A DNA stretch of 12,794 nucleotides from Deltaproteobacteria bacterium (lineage in GTDB: Bacteria > Desulfobacterota > UBA8473). The position numbers were made by a program, and so were the translations under genes. The notes beneath the pieces were generated by a model, which saw nothing but the letters and a program-made list of their open reading frames with translations, did no database searches and had not been told where the DNA came from. Of the stretch, positions 6,805 to 12,794 are shown piece after piece (the first letter of the stretch is position 1; each line of letters opens with the position of its first letter). The stretch covers positions 1 through 12,794 of the forward strand of contig JAUXFK010000059.1 in the NCBI GenBank assembly GCA_030623035.1, written 5' to 3'.

Positions 6805-6897
6805 CTATCTCTTCTTTTTATGCCGCATACGTGACTTTAATTTTTTGTATTTATGTTTGCGTATCTTCTTTCTTCTCTTCTTAACAACACTTCCCAT
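6805..6897 (-). CDS. bS22/COX24 (AURKAIP1)-type small ribosomal protein
   Basis: A 30-residue extremely basic peptide that starts MGSVVKKRRKKIRKHKYK and ends MRHKKKR, with 18 Lys/Arg. It matches the AURKAIP1/COX24 C-terminal domain family pattern MGSVxKKRRKxMxKxKxxKLxxRxRxxxxK. That family includes the mycobacterial ribosomal protein bS22 and mitochondrial mS38, which bind the decoding-side region of the small ribosomal subunit. The MGSV start, RRK core and length of about 30 residues agree with bacterial members. Translation runs from ATG at 6897 to TAG at 6805; there is no strong Shine-Dalgarno right before the ATG, and the nearest strong AGGAGG (minus strand, 6954-6959) is more than 50 nt upstream. 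It is isolated on the minus strand between repeats. Family assignment is from recalled pattern and should hold in a profile search. Confidence 0.82.
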   Translation of the reverse strand: MGSVVKKRRKKIRKHKYKKLKSRMRHKKKR

Positions 6898-7028
6898 AGT
6901 ACATTCTTAATAAGCAACTTAAAAAATACTCTTCCTTAACTTGCTTACTTTATCCTCCTTTTACTATTGATTTGATGTTATCTATGCTTATCTTAAATAA
7001 GCCCTTCTTTTTAATTTTATTCCCATAT

Positions 7029-7087
7029 CGTAACTACTCAGGTTGTTAGGTTCACGTCTGCCCCGTGGAATGCGTAGCATATCCCAC
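7029..7087 (+). repeat. GTAACTACTCAG-headed repeat with imperfect palindrome
   Basis: CGTAACTACTCAGG (7029-7042) is followed after about 20 nt by an imperfect palindrome, GTGGAAT (7065-7071) against ATCCCAC (7081-7087), with GCGTAGC between. The head is the same 12-mer as at 12678-12689 and 12749-12760 in this window. The palindrome is a shortened relative of the GCCCTGTGGAAT repeat that follows at 7140. Confidence 0.65.
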
Positions 7088-7139
7088 GAAGATCATACTC
7101 AGATTTTAGTCCTCTAAAAATACCGGTATATCTCTGCTT

Positions 7140-7187
7140 GCCCTGTGGAACTTCGCTTTGAGAAACCCTATGGGGATTCCACAGGGC
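7140..7187. repeat. Palindromic intergenic repeat, copy 2
   Basis: GCCCTGTGGAA (7140-7150) and TTCCACAGGGC (7177-7187) form a perfect 11-bp inverted repeat with a 26-nt loop starting CTTCGCTTT. Read against the reverse complement of copy 1 (5327-5374), the two align through both arms and most of the loop, and similarity continues outward into GGGCGG(A/G)CATATT. It lies about 60 nt beyond the end of the GlcF-like gene and may form a 3' hairpin on that transcript. Confidence 0.8.
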
Positions 7188-7246
7188 GGACATATTTCTC
7201 AAGAGCGGTTGCATCGTATTACTAACTTTTTTACTAAATGAAGAAT

Positions 7247-8542
7247 CTAGACGGCATTTAATGCTTCATAGTATAAATCAACAGGGTGCCTTACCTGGAT
7301 GGATGACGATCTCTGAGTAAGGACATCAATCAACTGCATATGACAGCCGGAACAATTAGTTAATACAATATCAGCGCCGGTCTCTTCTATATCGGTCACC
7401 CTCTTTTCCGCTATCTTCAGGGAAAGGCTATAGTATGAAAGGTTGAAACTCCCCCCTCCTCCACAACACCTGGCGGGCATAGGCATCTCCTTTAATTTAA
7501 CGTAGTCTATCATCTTTATCAACTCCCGTTGTTCCCTATACCCCCTCTGTCCGCATCTTTGATGACAGGGATCATGATACGTCGCTATGGTTTTTTTTGA
7601 AGGGCTTTTGAGGTACTTTTGGGGTATCTTTCTCACCCTCAAAATATTAATCAAGTAATCACTAATATCATATGTTTTACCTGCCACTTTCTCGGCCATG
7701 TCATGGAATTCCCCCGGCTCGTTAAACAGTAAAGAAAGATATTGGTGTTTCAAAGTGCTCGTGCATGTTGCGCATGCTACAATTATCGCATCTGCATTCA
7801 GGTTTGACAATAATTTCAGGTTGTTTTTTGCTAAATTTTTGAACGTAGTTTCATCACCCGATGCCATAGCAACAATACCACAGCATGACTGGTCTTTGGG
7901 AATGACCACATCGACGCCATGTTCCAGTAGTACCTTTATAACTGCATCTCCTGTTTTTGTTAGTATATAATTAATGATACATCCAGTAAATAGCACTACC
8001 TTTCCCTTTGGCCGATATGACAGGTTAACCTCCGGCCATTCGTCCCTTAGTGCTTTCCTTGCCAATGGCAATACAACTCTCCTTCTGTTTAGGCCTATAT
8101 TCAATCTGGACCTGTGAGTATTATTAAGACCCGTTTGCTTAAAGAGTATTATTTGAAAAGTGGAAACAACCCTTATACTTAAGTTTAAAAGCCACTGATG
8201 TCTCAGAATTATCTTTAATAACAACCACTTGACAGATGATGTTCCTCTGATGTCTGCAATAATTGCCCTTGATTTAAATATTATATGATCCACCCTAACG
8301 CCACTAGGGCAGTTTTCTACACATGCTTTACATAAAAGGCAACATTGAATCTTTTCAGCCAAAGTTGAAGTTGCTTTTATCCTTCCTTCACTCAACGCCT
8401 CAACAAGTGCAACCTTGCCCCTTGCAACTGAGGATTCCCGGCCTAACTCTAAGAAGATAGGGCATACAGACTGGCATAAACCACATTTCGCACACTTGCC
8501 AATATCATCTTCTAATTTCTTAATAATTTCCAGGACATTCAT
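7247..8542 (-). CDS. GlcF-like Fe-S oxidoreductase subunit (two 4Fe-4S clusters, two CCG domains)
   Basis: A 431-residue protein with the architecture of glycolate oxidase Fe-S subunit GlcF and related electron-transfer subunits. Two ferredoxin-type clusters are near the N-terminus: C17-C20-C23-C27P and C68-C71-C74-C78P. Two cysteine-rich CCG domains follow: C188, C220-C221-G with C257/C260, and C326, C359-C360-G with C397/C400. CCG domains bind a noncubane cluster in heterodisulfide reductase HdrB. It would pass electrons between a flavin dehydrogenase and a membrane or soluble acceptor. The usual GlcD/FAD partner is not in the window: upstream is the DksA-like gene, 46 nt away on the same strand. 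No good ribosome-binding site precedes the ATG, so the start is the least certain part. The true donor could be glycolate, lactate or another 2-hydroxyacid. Confidence 0.9.
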   Translation of the reverse strand: MNVLEIIKKLEDDIGKCAKCGLCQSVCPIFLELGRESSVARGKVALVEALSEGRIKATSTLAEKIQCCLLCKACVENCPSGVRVDHIIFKSRAIIADIRGTSSVKWLLLKIILRHQWLLNLSIRVVSTFQIILFKQTGLNNTHRSRLNIGLNRRRVVLPLARKALRDEWPEVNLSYRPKGKVVLFTGCIINYILTKTGDAVIKVLLEHGVDVVIPKDQSCCGIVAMASGDETTFKNLAKNNLKLLSNLNADAIIVACATCTSTLKHQYLSLLFNEPGEFHDMAEKVAGKTYDISDYLINILRVRKIPQKYLKSPSKKTIATYHDPCHQRCGQRGYREQRELIKMIDYVKLKEMPMPARCCGGGGSFNLSYYSLSLKIAEKRVTDIEETGADIVLTNCSGCHMQLIDVLTQRSSSIQVRHPVDLYYEALNAV

Positions 8543-8588
8543 TGTAGGTAAGACTATGGGGCGGATTTCGGCTGGTTCATATATGGCT

Positions 8589-8951
8589 TTATTGGCTTTT
8601 CAAACGTTCCTCAGCCTCTTGCTTTGTCTTACAATCGATACACAAGGTAGTGACGGGTCTAGCCTTCAGCCTCTTTTCAGAGATTTCTTCTTCACATACC
8701 TCACAAATCCCAAAGGTACCATCATTAATCCTTCCCAAAGCATCTTTGATCTTTAAAATCAACTTCCTTTCTCTATCCCGAATTCTTAAGAGAAAGTTTC
8801 TGTCTGATTCCATTGAAGCCCGATCTGTAGGATCAGGAAAGGTTTCTTTGCCATCGATCATTCCAGATACGGTTTTTTCAGCCTCCTGGATGAGGGAGTC
8901 CAACCTGTTACTTAGAAGATCTTTAAAATAGGTCAACCCTTCCTTATCCAT
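8589..8951 (-). CDS. DksA/TraR-family zinc-finger transcription regulator
   Basis: A 120-residue DksA-like protein, which in known members enters the RNA polymerase secondary channel and adjusts transcription initiation, often together with ppGpp. Residues 1-75 form the antiparallel coiled coil, with the acidic tip motif DPTDRA (Asp40, Asp43, Ala45) that matches the functional DxxDxA tip of E. coli DksA. The C-terminal C4 zinc finger has C83, C86, C104 and C107, with the typical RLxARPVTTLCIDC sequence. Length fits the short DksA class. I chose the ATG at 8951, which has a strong GGAGGGGGG ribosome-binding site 5 nt upstream; an open frame from 9023 adds 24 residues lacking family similarity. 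It is divergent from groES across about 600 nt and may be cotranscribed with the downstream GlcF-like gene. Confidence 0.93.
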   Translation of the reverse strand: MDKEGLTYFKDLLSNRLDSLIQEAEKTVSGMIDGKETFPDPTDRASMESDRNFLLRIRDRERKLILKIKDALGRINDGTFGICEVCEEEISEKRLKARPVTTLCIDCKTKQEAEERLKSQ

Positions 8952-9235
8952 CTTTCCCCCCTCCCTATTAAAAAGTATTTTTTTAATCATCAACAATTTA
9001 TCTGAATATATATACATTAGCAATTGTAAAAAGTAAAGAATAAAGATACGTTACCCATTTATATTATGATCAACATATTGAAATTTAAACATCCTTTAAA
9101 AAGACAGATGAGACAAAAACACTTTATTTTATTACGAAAAAAGTGAAAATCGTATTAATTATTCGAATTATAGAACTAATGAAATGTAATCAAGTTTATT
9201 TCTTTTAAACCTCTGAAAACTGCTGAAAATAAGGC

Positions 9236-9264
9236 TTGATTTTTAGATTTGGGATGGTTATTAT
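9236..9264 (+). promoter_or_regulatory. Sigma70-type promoter of groES-groEL
   Basis: TTGATT (9236-9241) and TATTAT (9259-9264) are separated by exactly 17 nt, matching the -35/-10 consensus at four and five of six positions. The expected transcription start falls at about 9271-9273, right at the edge of the CIRCE operator, the normal arrangement for HrcA repression. Confidence 0.75.
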
Positions 9265-9271
9265 TCCCAAG

Positions 9272-9298
9272 TTAGCACTCTTATTTAACGAGTGCTAA
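9272..9298. promoter_or_regulatory. CIRCE operator (HrcA binding site)
   Basis: TTAGCACTC (9272-9280), nine bases, GAGTGCTAA (9290-9298): a perfect match to the CIRCE consensus. CIRCE is bound by the repressor HrcA, with GroEL assisting HrcA folding, so chaperonin demand controls the operon. The hrcA gene itself is not in this window. Being at the start of the transcript it may also act as an mRNA hairpin. Confidence 0.97.
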
Positions 9299-9425
9299 CA
9301 AAAAGGTAAATAATACTACCATACAATATATACAAAGGCTTTTGAGAAATACTTATTTTTTTTCAAGTTTAAATAAAACGAGATTTTTAACCACTGGAAT
9401 GCACCCCGTATTTCGAGGATTAAAA

Positions 9426-9453
9426 CTTAAGCCTAACATAAATGTTTGGCAAG
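9426..9453 (+). other. Hairpin in the groES leader
   Basis: GCCTAACAT (9431-9439) and ATGTTTGGC (9442-9450) pair at eight of nine positions, and CTT (9426-9428) can pair with AAG (9451-9453) around a two-base bulge. It lies in the middle of an unusually long leader between CIRCE and groES. No T-run follows directly, so it is not a terminator. A role in mRNA stability or as an operator is only a guess. Confidence 0.45.
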
Positions 9454-9578
9454 CTGGGGTATCTTTCAAAGGTTTCATAATAAGGGGGTGATATTTTTTT
9501 AATTTAGCATTCTTTTTTTGAACGATTAACTCTGAATAGTGGATTTAACTATATCAAATGAAAGGAGAATTAGTAGTT

Positions 9579-9866
9579 ATGAAGATCAGGCCGTTACAAG
9601 ATCGAGTGATAGTAAAACGGATCGAGGAAGAAGAGACAACAAAGGGAGGGATAATCATACCAGATACTGCAAAGGAAAAGCCTATGGAAGGTAAGATTGT
9701 TGCAGTAGGATCCGGTAAGATTTTAGATGATGGCAAAAAAATCCCTCTGGATTTAAAAGAGGGGGATCGGGTACTGTTTGGAAAGTATGCAGGGACGGAA
9801 ATCAAGATAGACGGGGAAGATCATCTTATCATGAGAGAGGAAGACATTTTGGGTATATTAGAATAA
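9579..9866 (+). CDS. groES: Co-chaperonin GroES (Hsp10)
   Basis: A 95-residue Hsp10, the heptameric lid that closes the GroEL cage. The sequence starts MKIRPLQDRVIVKR as in nearly all bacterial GroES, followed by the mobile loop EETTKGGIIIPDTAKEKP (about 17-34) that contacts GroEL, the GKIVAVGSGK roof region, and a C-terminal DHLIMREEDILGILE strand. I use the ATG at 9579, with AGGAG 11 nt upstream and the family's normal N-terminus. An in-frame ATG at 9558 would add seven residues (MKGELVV) that in effect encode the ribosome-binding site. First gene of the CIRCE-controlled operon; groEL follows after 38 nt. Confidence 0.98.
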   Translation: MKIRPLQDRVIVKRIEEEETTKGGIIIPDTAKEKPMEGKIVAVGSGKILDDGKKIPLDLKEGDRVLFGKYAGTEIKIDGEDHLIMREEDILGILE

Positions 9867-9904
9867 AGACAATACAATACAATTGATAAGGAGGAATATT
9901 ACAA

Positions 9905-11539
9905 ATGGCAAAGGAGATAAAATACGAACAGGCTGCTAGAGATTTAATCCTAAGGGGAATAAATACTCTGTCAGATGCAGTGAAAGTCACCCTTGGTCCT
10001 AAGGGAAGAAATGTAATTCTGGAGAAGAGCTTTGGTTCACCCACAGTTACCAAGGATGGGGTTACGGTTGCCAAAGAGATAGACTTAGAGGATAGATTCG
10101 AAAATATTGGTGCCCAAATGGTAAAAGAAGTAGCCTCCAAGACCAGTGATGTAGCTGGTGATGGCACTACGACAGCAACGCTCCTGGCCCAGGCAATTTA
10201 TCGGGAAGGGTCCAAACTGGTGGCCGCAGGGAACAACCCAATGGAGTTGAAGAGAGGTATAGACAAGGCAGTAGAGGTGGCAGTTAAAGAGTTAGAAAAA
10301 CTCAGTAAGCCCACCAAGGATCAGAAGGAGATATCCCAGGTTGGTACCATCTCTGCCAACAATGATGATACAATAGGTAATATCATAGCAGAAGCCATGA
10401 ACAAGGTTGGTAAAGAAGGCGTTATTACAGTAGAAGAGGCCAAAAGTATGGATACCACCCTGGACATTGTTGAAGGTATGCAGTTTGACCGTGGTTATTC
10501 GTCCCCTTATTTTGTCACGGATGCAGAGAGGATGGAAGCGATATTGGAAGATCCTTATATCCTTATGCACGAGCAAAAGATCAGCAATATGAAAGACTTG
10601 CTTCCTATACTGGAGCAAATAGCAAAGATGGGCAAGCCTCTCTTGATTATATCAGAGGAAGTCGAGGGAGAGGCCCTGGCCACATTGGTCGTCAACAAGA
10701 TTAGAGGTACACTGAAGTGCGCAGCTGTGAAGGCTCCTGGTTTTGGCGATAGGCGTAAGGCCATGTTGGAGGATATCGCTATACTCACAGGAGGTACAGC
10801 TATTATAGAGGATTTGGGAATAAAACTTGAGAATATCAGTTTAGATGATCTGGGTTCAGCCAAGAGAGTTACTATAGACAAGGACAACACAACTATCATA
10901 GATGGAGCAGGAAAGAAGAGCGATTTAGAGGCTAGAGTCAAGACCATTAGGGCACAGGTAGAAGAGACCACGTCAGACTATGACAGGGAGAAACTCCAAG
11001 AAAGACTGGCTAAGCTTATAGGTGGAGTGGCAGTTATTAATGTAGGTGCTGCTACAGAGACTGAGATGAAGGAGAAGAAGGCCAGAGTAGAGGATGCTTT
11101 GAATGCAACAAGGGCAGCGGTTGAGGAGGGCATAATCCCTGGAGGTGGCGTTGCCCTTCTGAGGATTTTACCTGCTTTGGAAAAATTAAAACTAGATACC
11201 AGCCAGCAATTTGGAGTAAATATTGTAAAACGTGCATTAGAAGAACCCACAAGGCAGATAGCCAACAATGCCGGGCTAGAAGGCTCAGTAGTCGTAGATA
11301 AAGTAAAGAAGGAAAGTGGGGCAATTGGGCTTAATGCACAGACGGAAAAGTACGAGGACTTGATTGAAGCTGGAATCATAGATCCTACAAAGGTGACCAG
11401 GTGTGCCCTTCAAAATGCTTCCAGTGTCGCTTCTTTGTTGCTTACGACAGAGGCCGTAATTGCGGAAAAACCACAGGATGAAAAAGCACCTATGATGCCA
11501 CCAGGCGGTGGTATGATGCCTCCAGGTGGCATGTACTAA
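9905..11539 (+). CDS. groEL: Chaperonin GroEL (Hsp60)
   Basis: A complete 544-residue group I chaperonin that assembles into a double heptameric ring and folds proteins in an ATP-driven cycle with GroES. Visible signatures include VTLGPKGRNVILEKSFGSPTVTKDG (nucleotide pocket, Asp51), DVAGDGTTTATLLA (82-95, with the Mg-binding Asp86), the apical-domain KAPGFGDRRKAMLEDIAILTGG segment, VEEGIIPGGG in the ATP site, and a Gly-Met-rich tail ending PPGGMY in place of the classic GGM repeats. AAGGAGG lies 10 nt before the ATG. It shares the groES promoter and CIRCE operator and is followed by a strong terminator, so the operon is bicistronic. Length and motifs are normal. Confidence 0.99.
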   Translation: MAKEIKYEQAARDLILRGINTLSDAVKVTLGPKGRNVILEKSFGSPTVTKDGVTVAKEIDLEDRFENIGAQMVKEVASKTSDVAGDGTTTATLLAQAIYREGSKLVAAGNNPMELKRGIDKAVEVAVKELEKLSKPTKDQKEISQVGTISANNDDTIGNIIAEAMNKVGKEGVITVEEAKSMDTTLDIVEGMQFDRGYSSPYFVTDAERMEAILEDPYILMHEQKISNMKDLLPILEQIAKMGKPLLIISEEVEGEALATLVVNKIRGTLKCAAVKAPGFGDRRKAMLEDIAILTGGTAIIEDLGIKLENISLDDLGSAKRVTIDKDNTTIIDGAGKKSDLEARVKTIRAQVEETTSDYDREKLQERLAKLIGGVAVINVGAATETEMKEKKARVEDALNATRAAVEEGIIPGGGVALLRILPALEKLKLDTSQQFGVNIVKRALEEPTRQIANNAGLEGSVVVDKVKKESGAIGLNAQTEKYEDLIEAGIIDPTKVTRCALQNASSVASLLLTTEAVIAEKPQDEKAPMMPPGGGMMPPGGMY

Positions 11540-11558
11540 GATATACAAAAAAGGGAAA

Positions 11559-11597
11559 GGTCCCCATTTTTTACATATGGGGGCCTTTTTTTATTTT
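11559..11597 (+). terminator. Rho-independent terminator of groES-groEL
   Basis: GGTCCCCAT (11559-11567) pairs with ATGGGGGCC (11577-11585), with one T-G wobble, followed directly by a run of seven T and further T-rich sequence. It begins 20 nt after the groEL stop codon. Confidence 0.93.
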
Positions 11598-11861
11598 TTA
11601 CCCATCATCAGTAATTATTAACCCCCTTTCATACCTTACCATCAGCTTTTTATTTGCAGGCATATGCCCTTTCATTGGTTCTTCAACCTGATGATCTGTT
11701 CCCCTTTCCGGCAGATCCGGTTTCCTATCCAGGGCATATAAGGTAGCTCAAATAAAATATCTAACTTAGAGCCTAAAAGAGCCTCCGTCAATAAAAAAGG
11801 AAGCTATCCTTTCTAAGCCCAATGGCAAAGCAAAGGTTATTTAGGATATAGGGGTGAATTT
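11598..11861. other. Spacer between groEL terminator and crotonase gene
   Basis: No open frame of note. A 10-bp perfect palindrome GGCATATGCC lies at 11659-11668, and a near-repeat of its half (GGCATATAA) occurs about 75 nt later, near 11733. The promoter of the following gene must be here because the operon upstream is terminated, but no -35/-10 pair stands out. AGGGGTG ahead of 11862 is the ribosome-binding site. Confidence 0.5.
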
Positions 11862-12650
11862 ATGAAAGACCAACCACTCTATCTTCAAAAAGAGACTCCC
11901 CTGGGGTGGATTGTTTTCAACCGTCCAAAGATGCGAAACGCAGTGAGCCTGGAGATGTGGCAGATACTTCCAGAGCTTATAGAAGAAGTGGCGGAAGACA
12001 ACGATATAAGAGTACTCATCATCCGGGGAAAGGGAGAGGATGCCTTCATCTCTGGAGCTGATATTTCTCAGTTTGAAAAAGTGCGCTTCGGAATCTCTGC
12101 AGGTGAATATAACTTGGCTACAGGGAAAGCAATTGCAGCACTCATGCAACTGGAAAAGCCGATAATTGCAATGATTCATGGGTTTTGTATGGGGGGAGGA
12201 TGCTCCGTGGCCATGACATGCGATCTTCGCCTTGCTGCGGATAATGCCAGTTTCGCTATCCCTGCTTCCCGCCTGGGGATTGCATATTCCTCGGAACAAG
12301 TGGTGGAGCGGTTGGTTCACATTGTGGGGCAGGCCAATGCTGCTGAGATTCTGCTTACTGGCCGAAGATACGGAGCTGAAGAGGCATATCACATGGGCCT
12401 TGTCAATAGAATTATTCCAAAGACCGAGTTAGAAAGTTACACAACCGAATATGCACTCAGAATGTCAAAGAATTCGCCACTCAGCCTTATTGCCCATAAG
12501 GCATCCATTCTCGAAGTACTTAAACCGCCATATTCGCGAGACATGGAGAAGATAAAGACACTGGCTGCCCGCTGCTTTGAAAGTGAGGATTATAAGGAAG
12601 GCGTGGCTGCCTTTATGGAAAAAAGAAAGCCCAATTTTAAAGGAAAATAA
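11862..12650 (+). CDS. Crotonase-family protein (enoyl-CoA hydratase/isomerase-like) lacking both catalytic Glu
   Basis: A 262-residue crotonase-fold protein acting on acyl-CoA. NRPKMRNAVSLEMW (20-33) is the CoA-binding start, AFISGADISQF (61-71) and HGFCMGGG (106-113) form the oxyanion hole, and the C-terminal FMEKRKPNFKGK tail is usual. In enoyl-CoA hydratase the two catalytic glutamates sit in GGGCE and FGQPE; here these are GGGCS (Ser115) and FAIPA (Ala135). The IPASRLGIAYSSE segment marks a subgroup common in environmental anaerobes and actinobacteria, annotated as enoyl-CoA hydratase without proof. Hydration by the classical two-Glu mechanism is unlikely; isomerase, hydrolase, decarboxylase or C-C lyase activity is possible. 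AGGGGTG lies before the ATG. It is monocistronic in this window, with no other beta-oxidation gene next to it. Confidence 0.9.
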   Translation: MKDQPLYLQKETPLGWIVFNRPKMRNAVSLEMWQILPELIEEVAEDNDIRVLIIRGKGEDAFISGADISQFEKVRFGISAGEYNLATGKAIAALMQLEKPIIAMIHGFCMGGGCSVAMTCDLRLAADNASFAIPASRLGIAYSSEQVVERLVHIVGQANAAEILLTGRRYGAEEAYHMGLVNRIIPKTELESYTTEYALRMSKNSPLSLIAHKASILEVLKPPYSRDMEKIKTLAARCFESEDYKEGVAAFMEKRKPNFKGK

Positions 12651-12676
12651 AGGACGATCGTATTATTTTAAATTCT

Positions 12677-12716
12677 CGTAACTACTCAGCCGCCGATCTA
12701 CGCTGATCATCACTGA
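12677..12716 (+). repeat. GTAACTACTCAG-headed repeat, tail of GAT-rich type
   Basis: CGTAACTACTCAGCC (12677-12691) followed by a GATCTACGCTGATCATCACTG-type tail containing spaced GAT triplets and a TGATCA palindrome. It lies 27 nt beyond the crotonase stop codon. Similar CGCTGATTATCACTGATT-like intergenic repeats are common in environmental bacterial genomes. Confidence 0.6.
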
Positions 12717-12747
12717 TATTTTTTCTTTTATTATCATATACAAATCT

Positions 12748-12794
12748 TGTAACTACTCAGGCACAGAGGGGCAAAGGCACAGAGGCACATAGTT
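12748..12794 (+). repeat. GTAACTACTCAG-headed repeat with GGCACAGA octamers
   Basis: TGTAACTACTCAGG (12748-12761) runs straight into four eight-base units: GGCACAGA (12760-12767), GGGGCAAA (12768-12775), GGCACAGA (12776-12783) and GGCACATA (12784-12791). The array reaches the window edge and may continue. Such GGCACAGA octamer arrays are recurrent in anaerobe genomes; their function is unknown. Confidence 0.65.

Larger units (their letters stand above)
6898..7246. other. Gene-free interval with two palindromic repeats
   Basis: This interval upstream of the bS22-type gene and downstream of the GlcF-like gene contains the repeat elements listed at 7029-7087 and 7140-7187. On the minus strand an AGGAGG (6954-6959) is not followed by any ATG, GTG or TTG at usable distance, so it starts no gene that I can see. 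The promoter for the bS22-type gene should lie here, but I cannot identify it with confidence. Confidence 0.55.

Noticed and set aside
6954..7026. Minus-strand AGGAGG at 6954-6959 and a 12-codon frame starting at 7026
   Set aside because: No start codon lies at usable distance after AGGAGG, and the 12-codon peptide has no ribosome-binding site; neither supports a gene.
9442..9480. Possible 12-codon leader peptide before groES
   Set aside because: No ribosome-binding site, and its ATG is part of the hairpin stem; no sign of conservation can be judged here.
10555..11379. Long minus-strand open frames inside groEL
   Set aside because: These are antisense shadows of a strongly conserved coding sequence with biased codon use.
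12760..12791. GGCACAGA octamers as a possible CRISPR array
   Set aside because: Units are eight bases with no spacers and no cas gene is present; this is a short tandem repeat.

Overview
The window looks like chromosomal DNA from an AT-rich, probably anaerobic bacterium, most likely of the deltaproteobacterial (Desulfobacterota) type. This is inferred from gene content rather than from a marker gene. Pointers are a CIRCE-controlled groES-groEL operon, a short DksA/TraR zinc-finger protein, a GlcF-like two-cluster Fe-S protein, a flavoredoxin-type flavin reductase, a DnaC-like ATPase with a conserved-looking partner, a 30-residue bS22/COX24-type ribosomal peptide, and many short palindromic intergenic repeats. 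No rRNA, tRNA, CRISPR array, phage gene or transposase was seen.

Layout. Positions 1-572 hold no gene but carry a long imperfect inverted repeat (101-337). A small helical His-rich protein (573-809, +) faces an HD-domain hydrolase (839-1375, -). Next comes a decayed C-terminal remnant of a Sir2 deacetylase (about 1426-1817, +), then a flavin reductase-like protein (1835-2314, -). From 4572 down to 2358 on the minus strand is a tight three-gene cluster: an unknown protein, a DnaC-like AAA+ ATPase with a DnaJ-type cysteine-rich N-terminus, and a SerB-like HAD phosphatase. These have gaps of 2 nt and -4 nt, so translational coupling is likely. Upstream on the same strand are a DisA_N diadenylate cyclase-like protein (4677-5249) and an ADP-ribosylglycohydrolase (5418-6383). 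The 6384-7246 interval holds a 154-bp MITE-like element, a very short gene for a bS22/COX24-type ribosomal protein (6805-6897, -), and two palindromic repeats. GlcF-like (7247-8542, -) and DksA-like (8589-8951, -) follow. DksA is divergent from groES-groEL (9579-11539, +), which has a recognisable sigma70-type promoter directly abutting a perfect CIRCE operator, a leader of about 300 nt, and a rho-independent terminator. A crotonase-family gene (11862-12650, +) and another cluster of short repeats close the window.

How the genes relate. groES/groEL form the one fully understood operon: HrcA would repress it at CIRCE and the products assemble one chaperonin. The ATPase and its partner look like a replication helicase-loader pair, by inference. 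DisA_N, ADP-ribosylglycohydrolase, HD hydrolase and the Sir2 relic all concern nucleotides or NAD-derived modification, but spacing and strand changes give no evidence that they form one system. I did not find a convincing new multi-gene system. The best leads are the ATPase-partner pair, the active-site-altered crotonase, the easily overlooked bS22-type gene, and the intergenic repeat family whose members share a GTAACTACTCAG-type head but have different tails.
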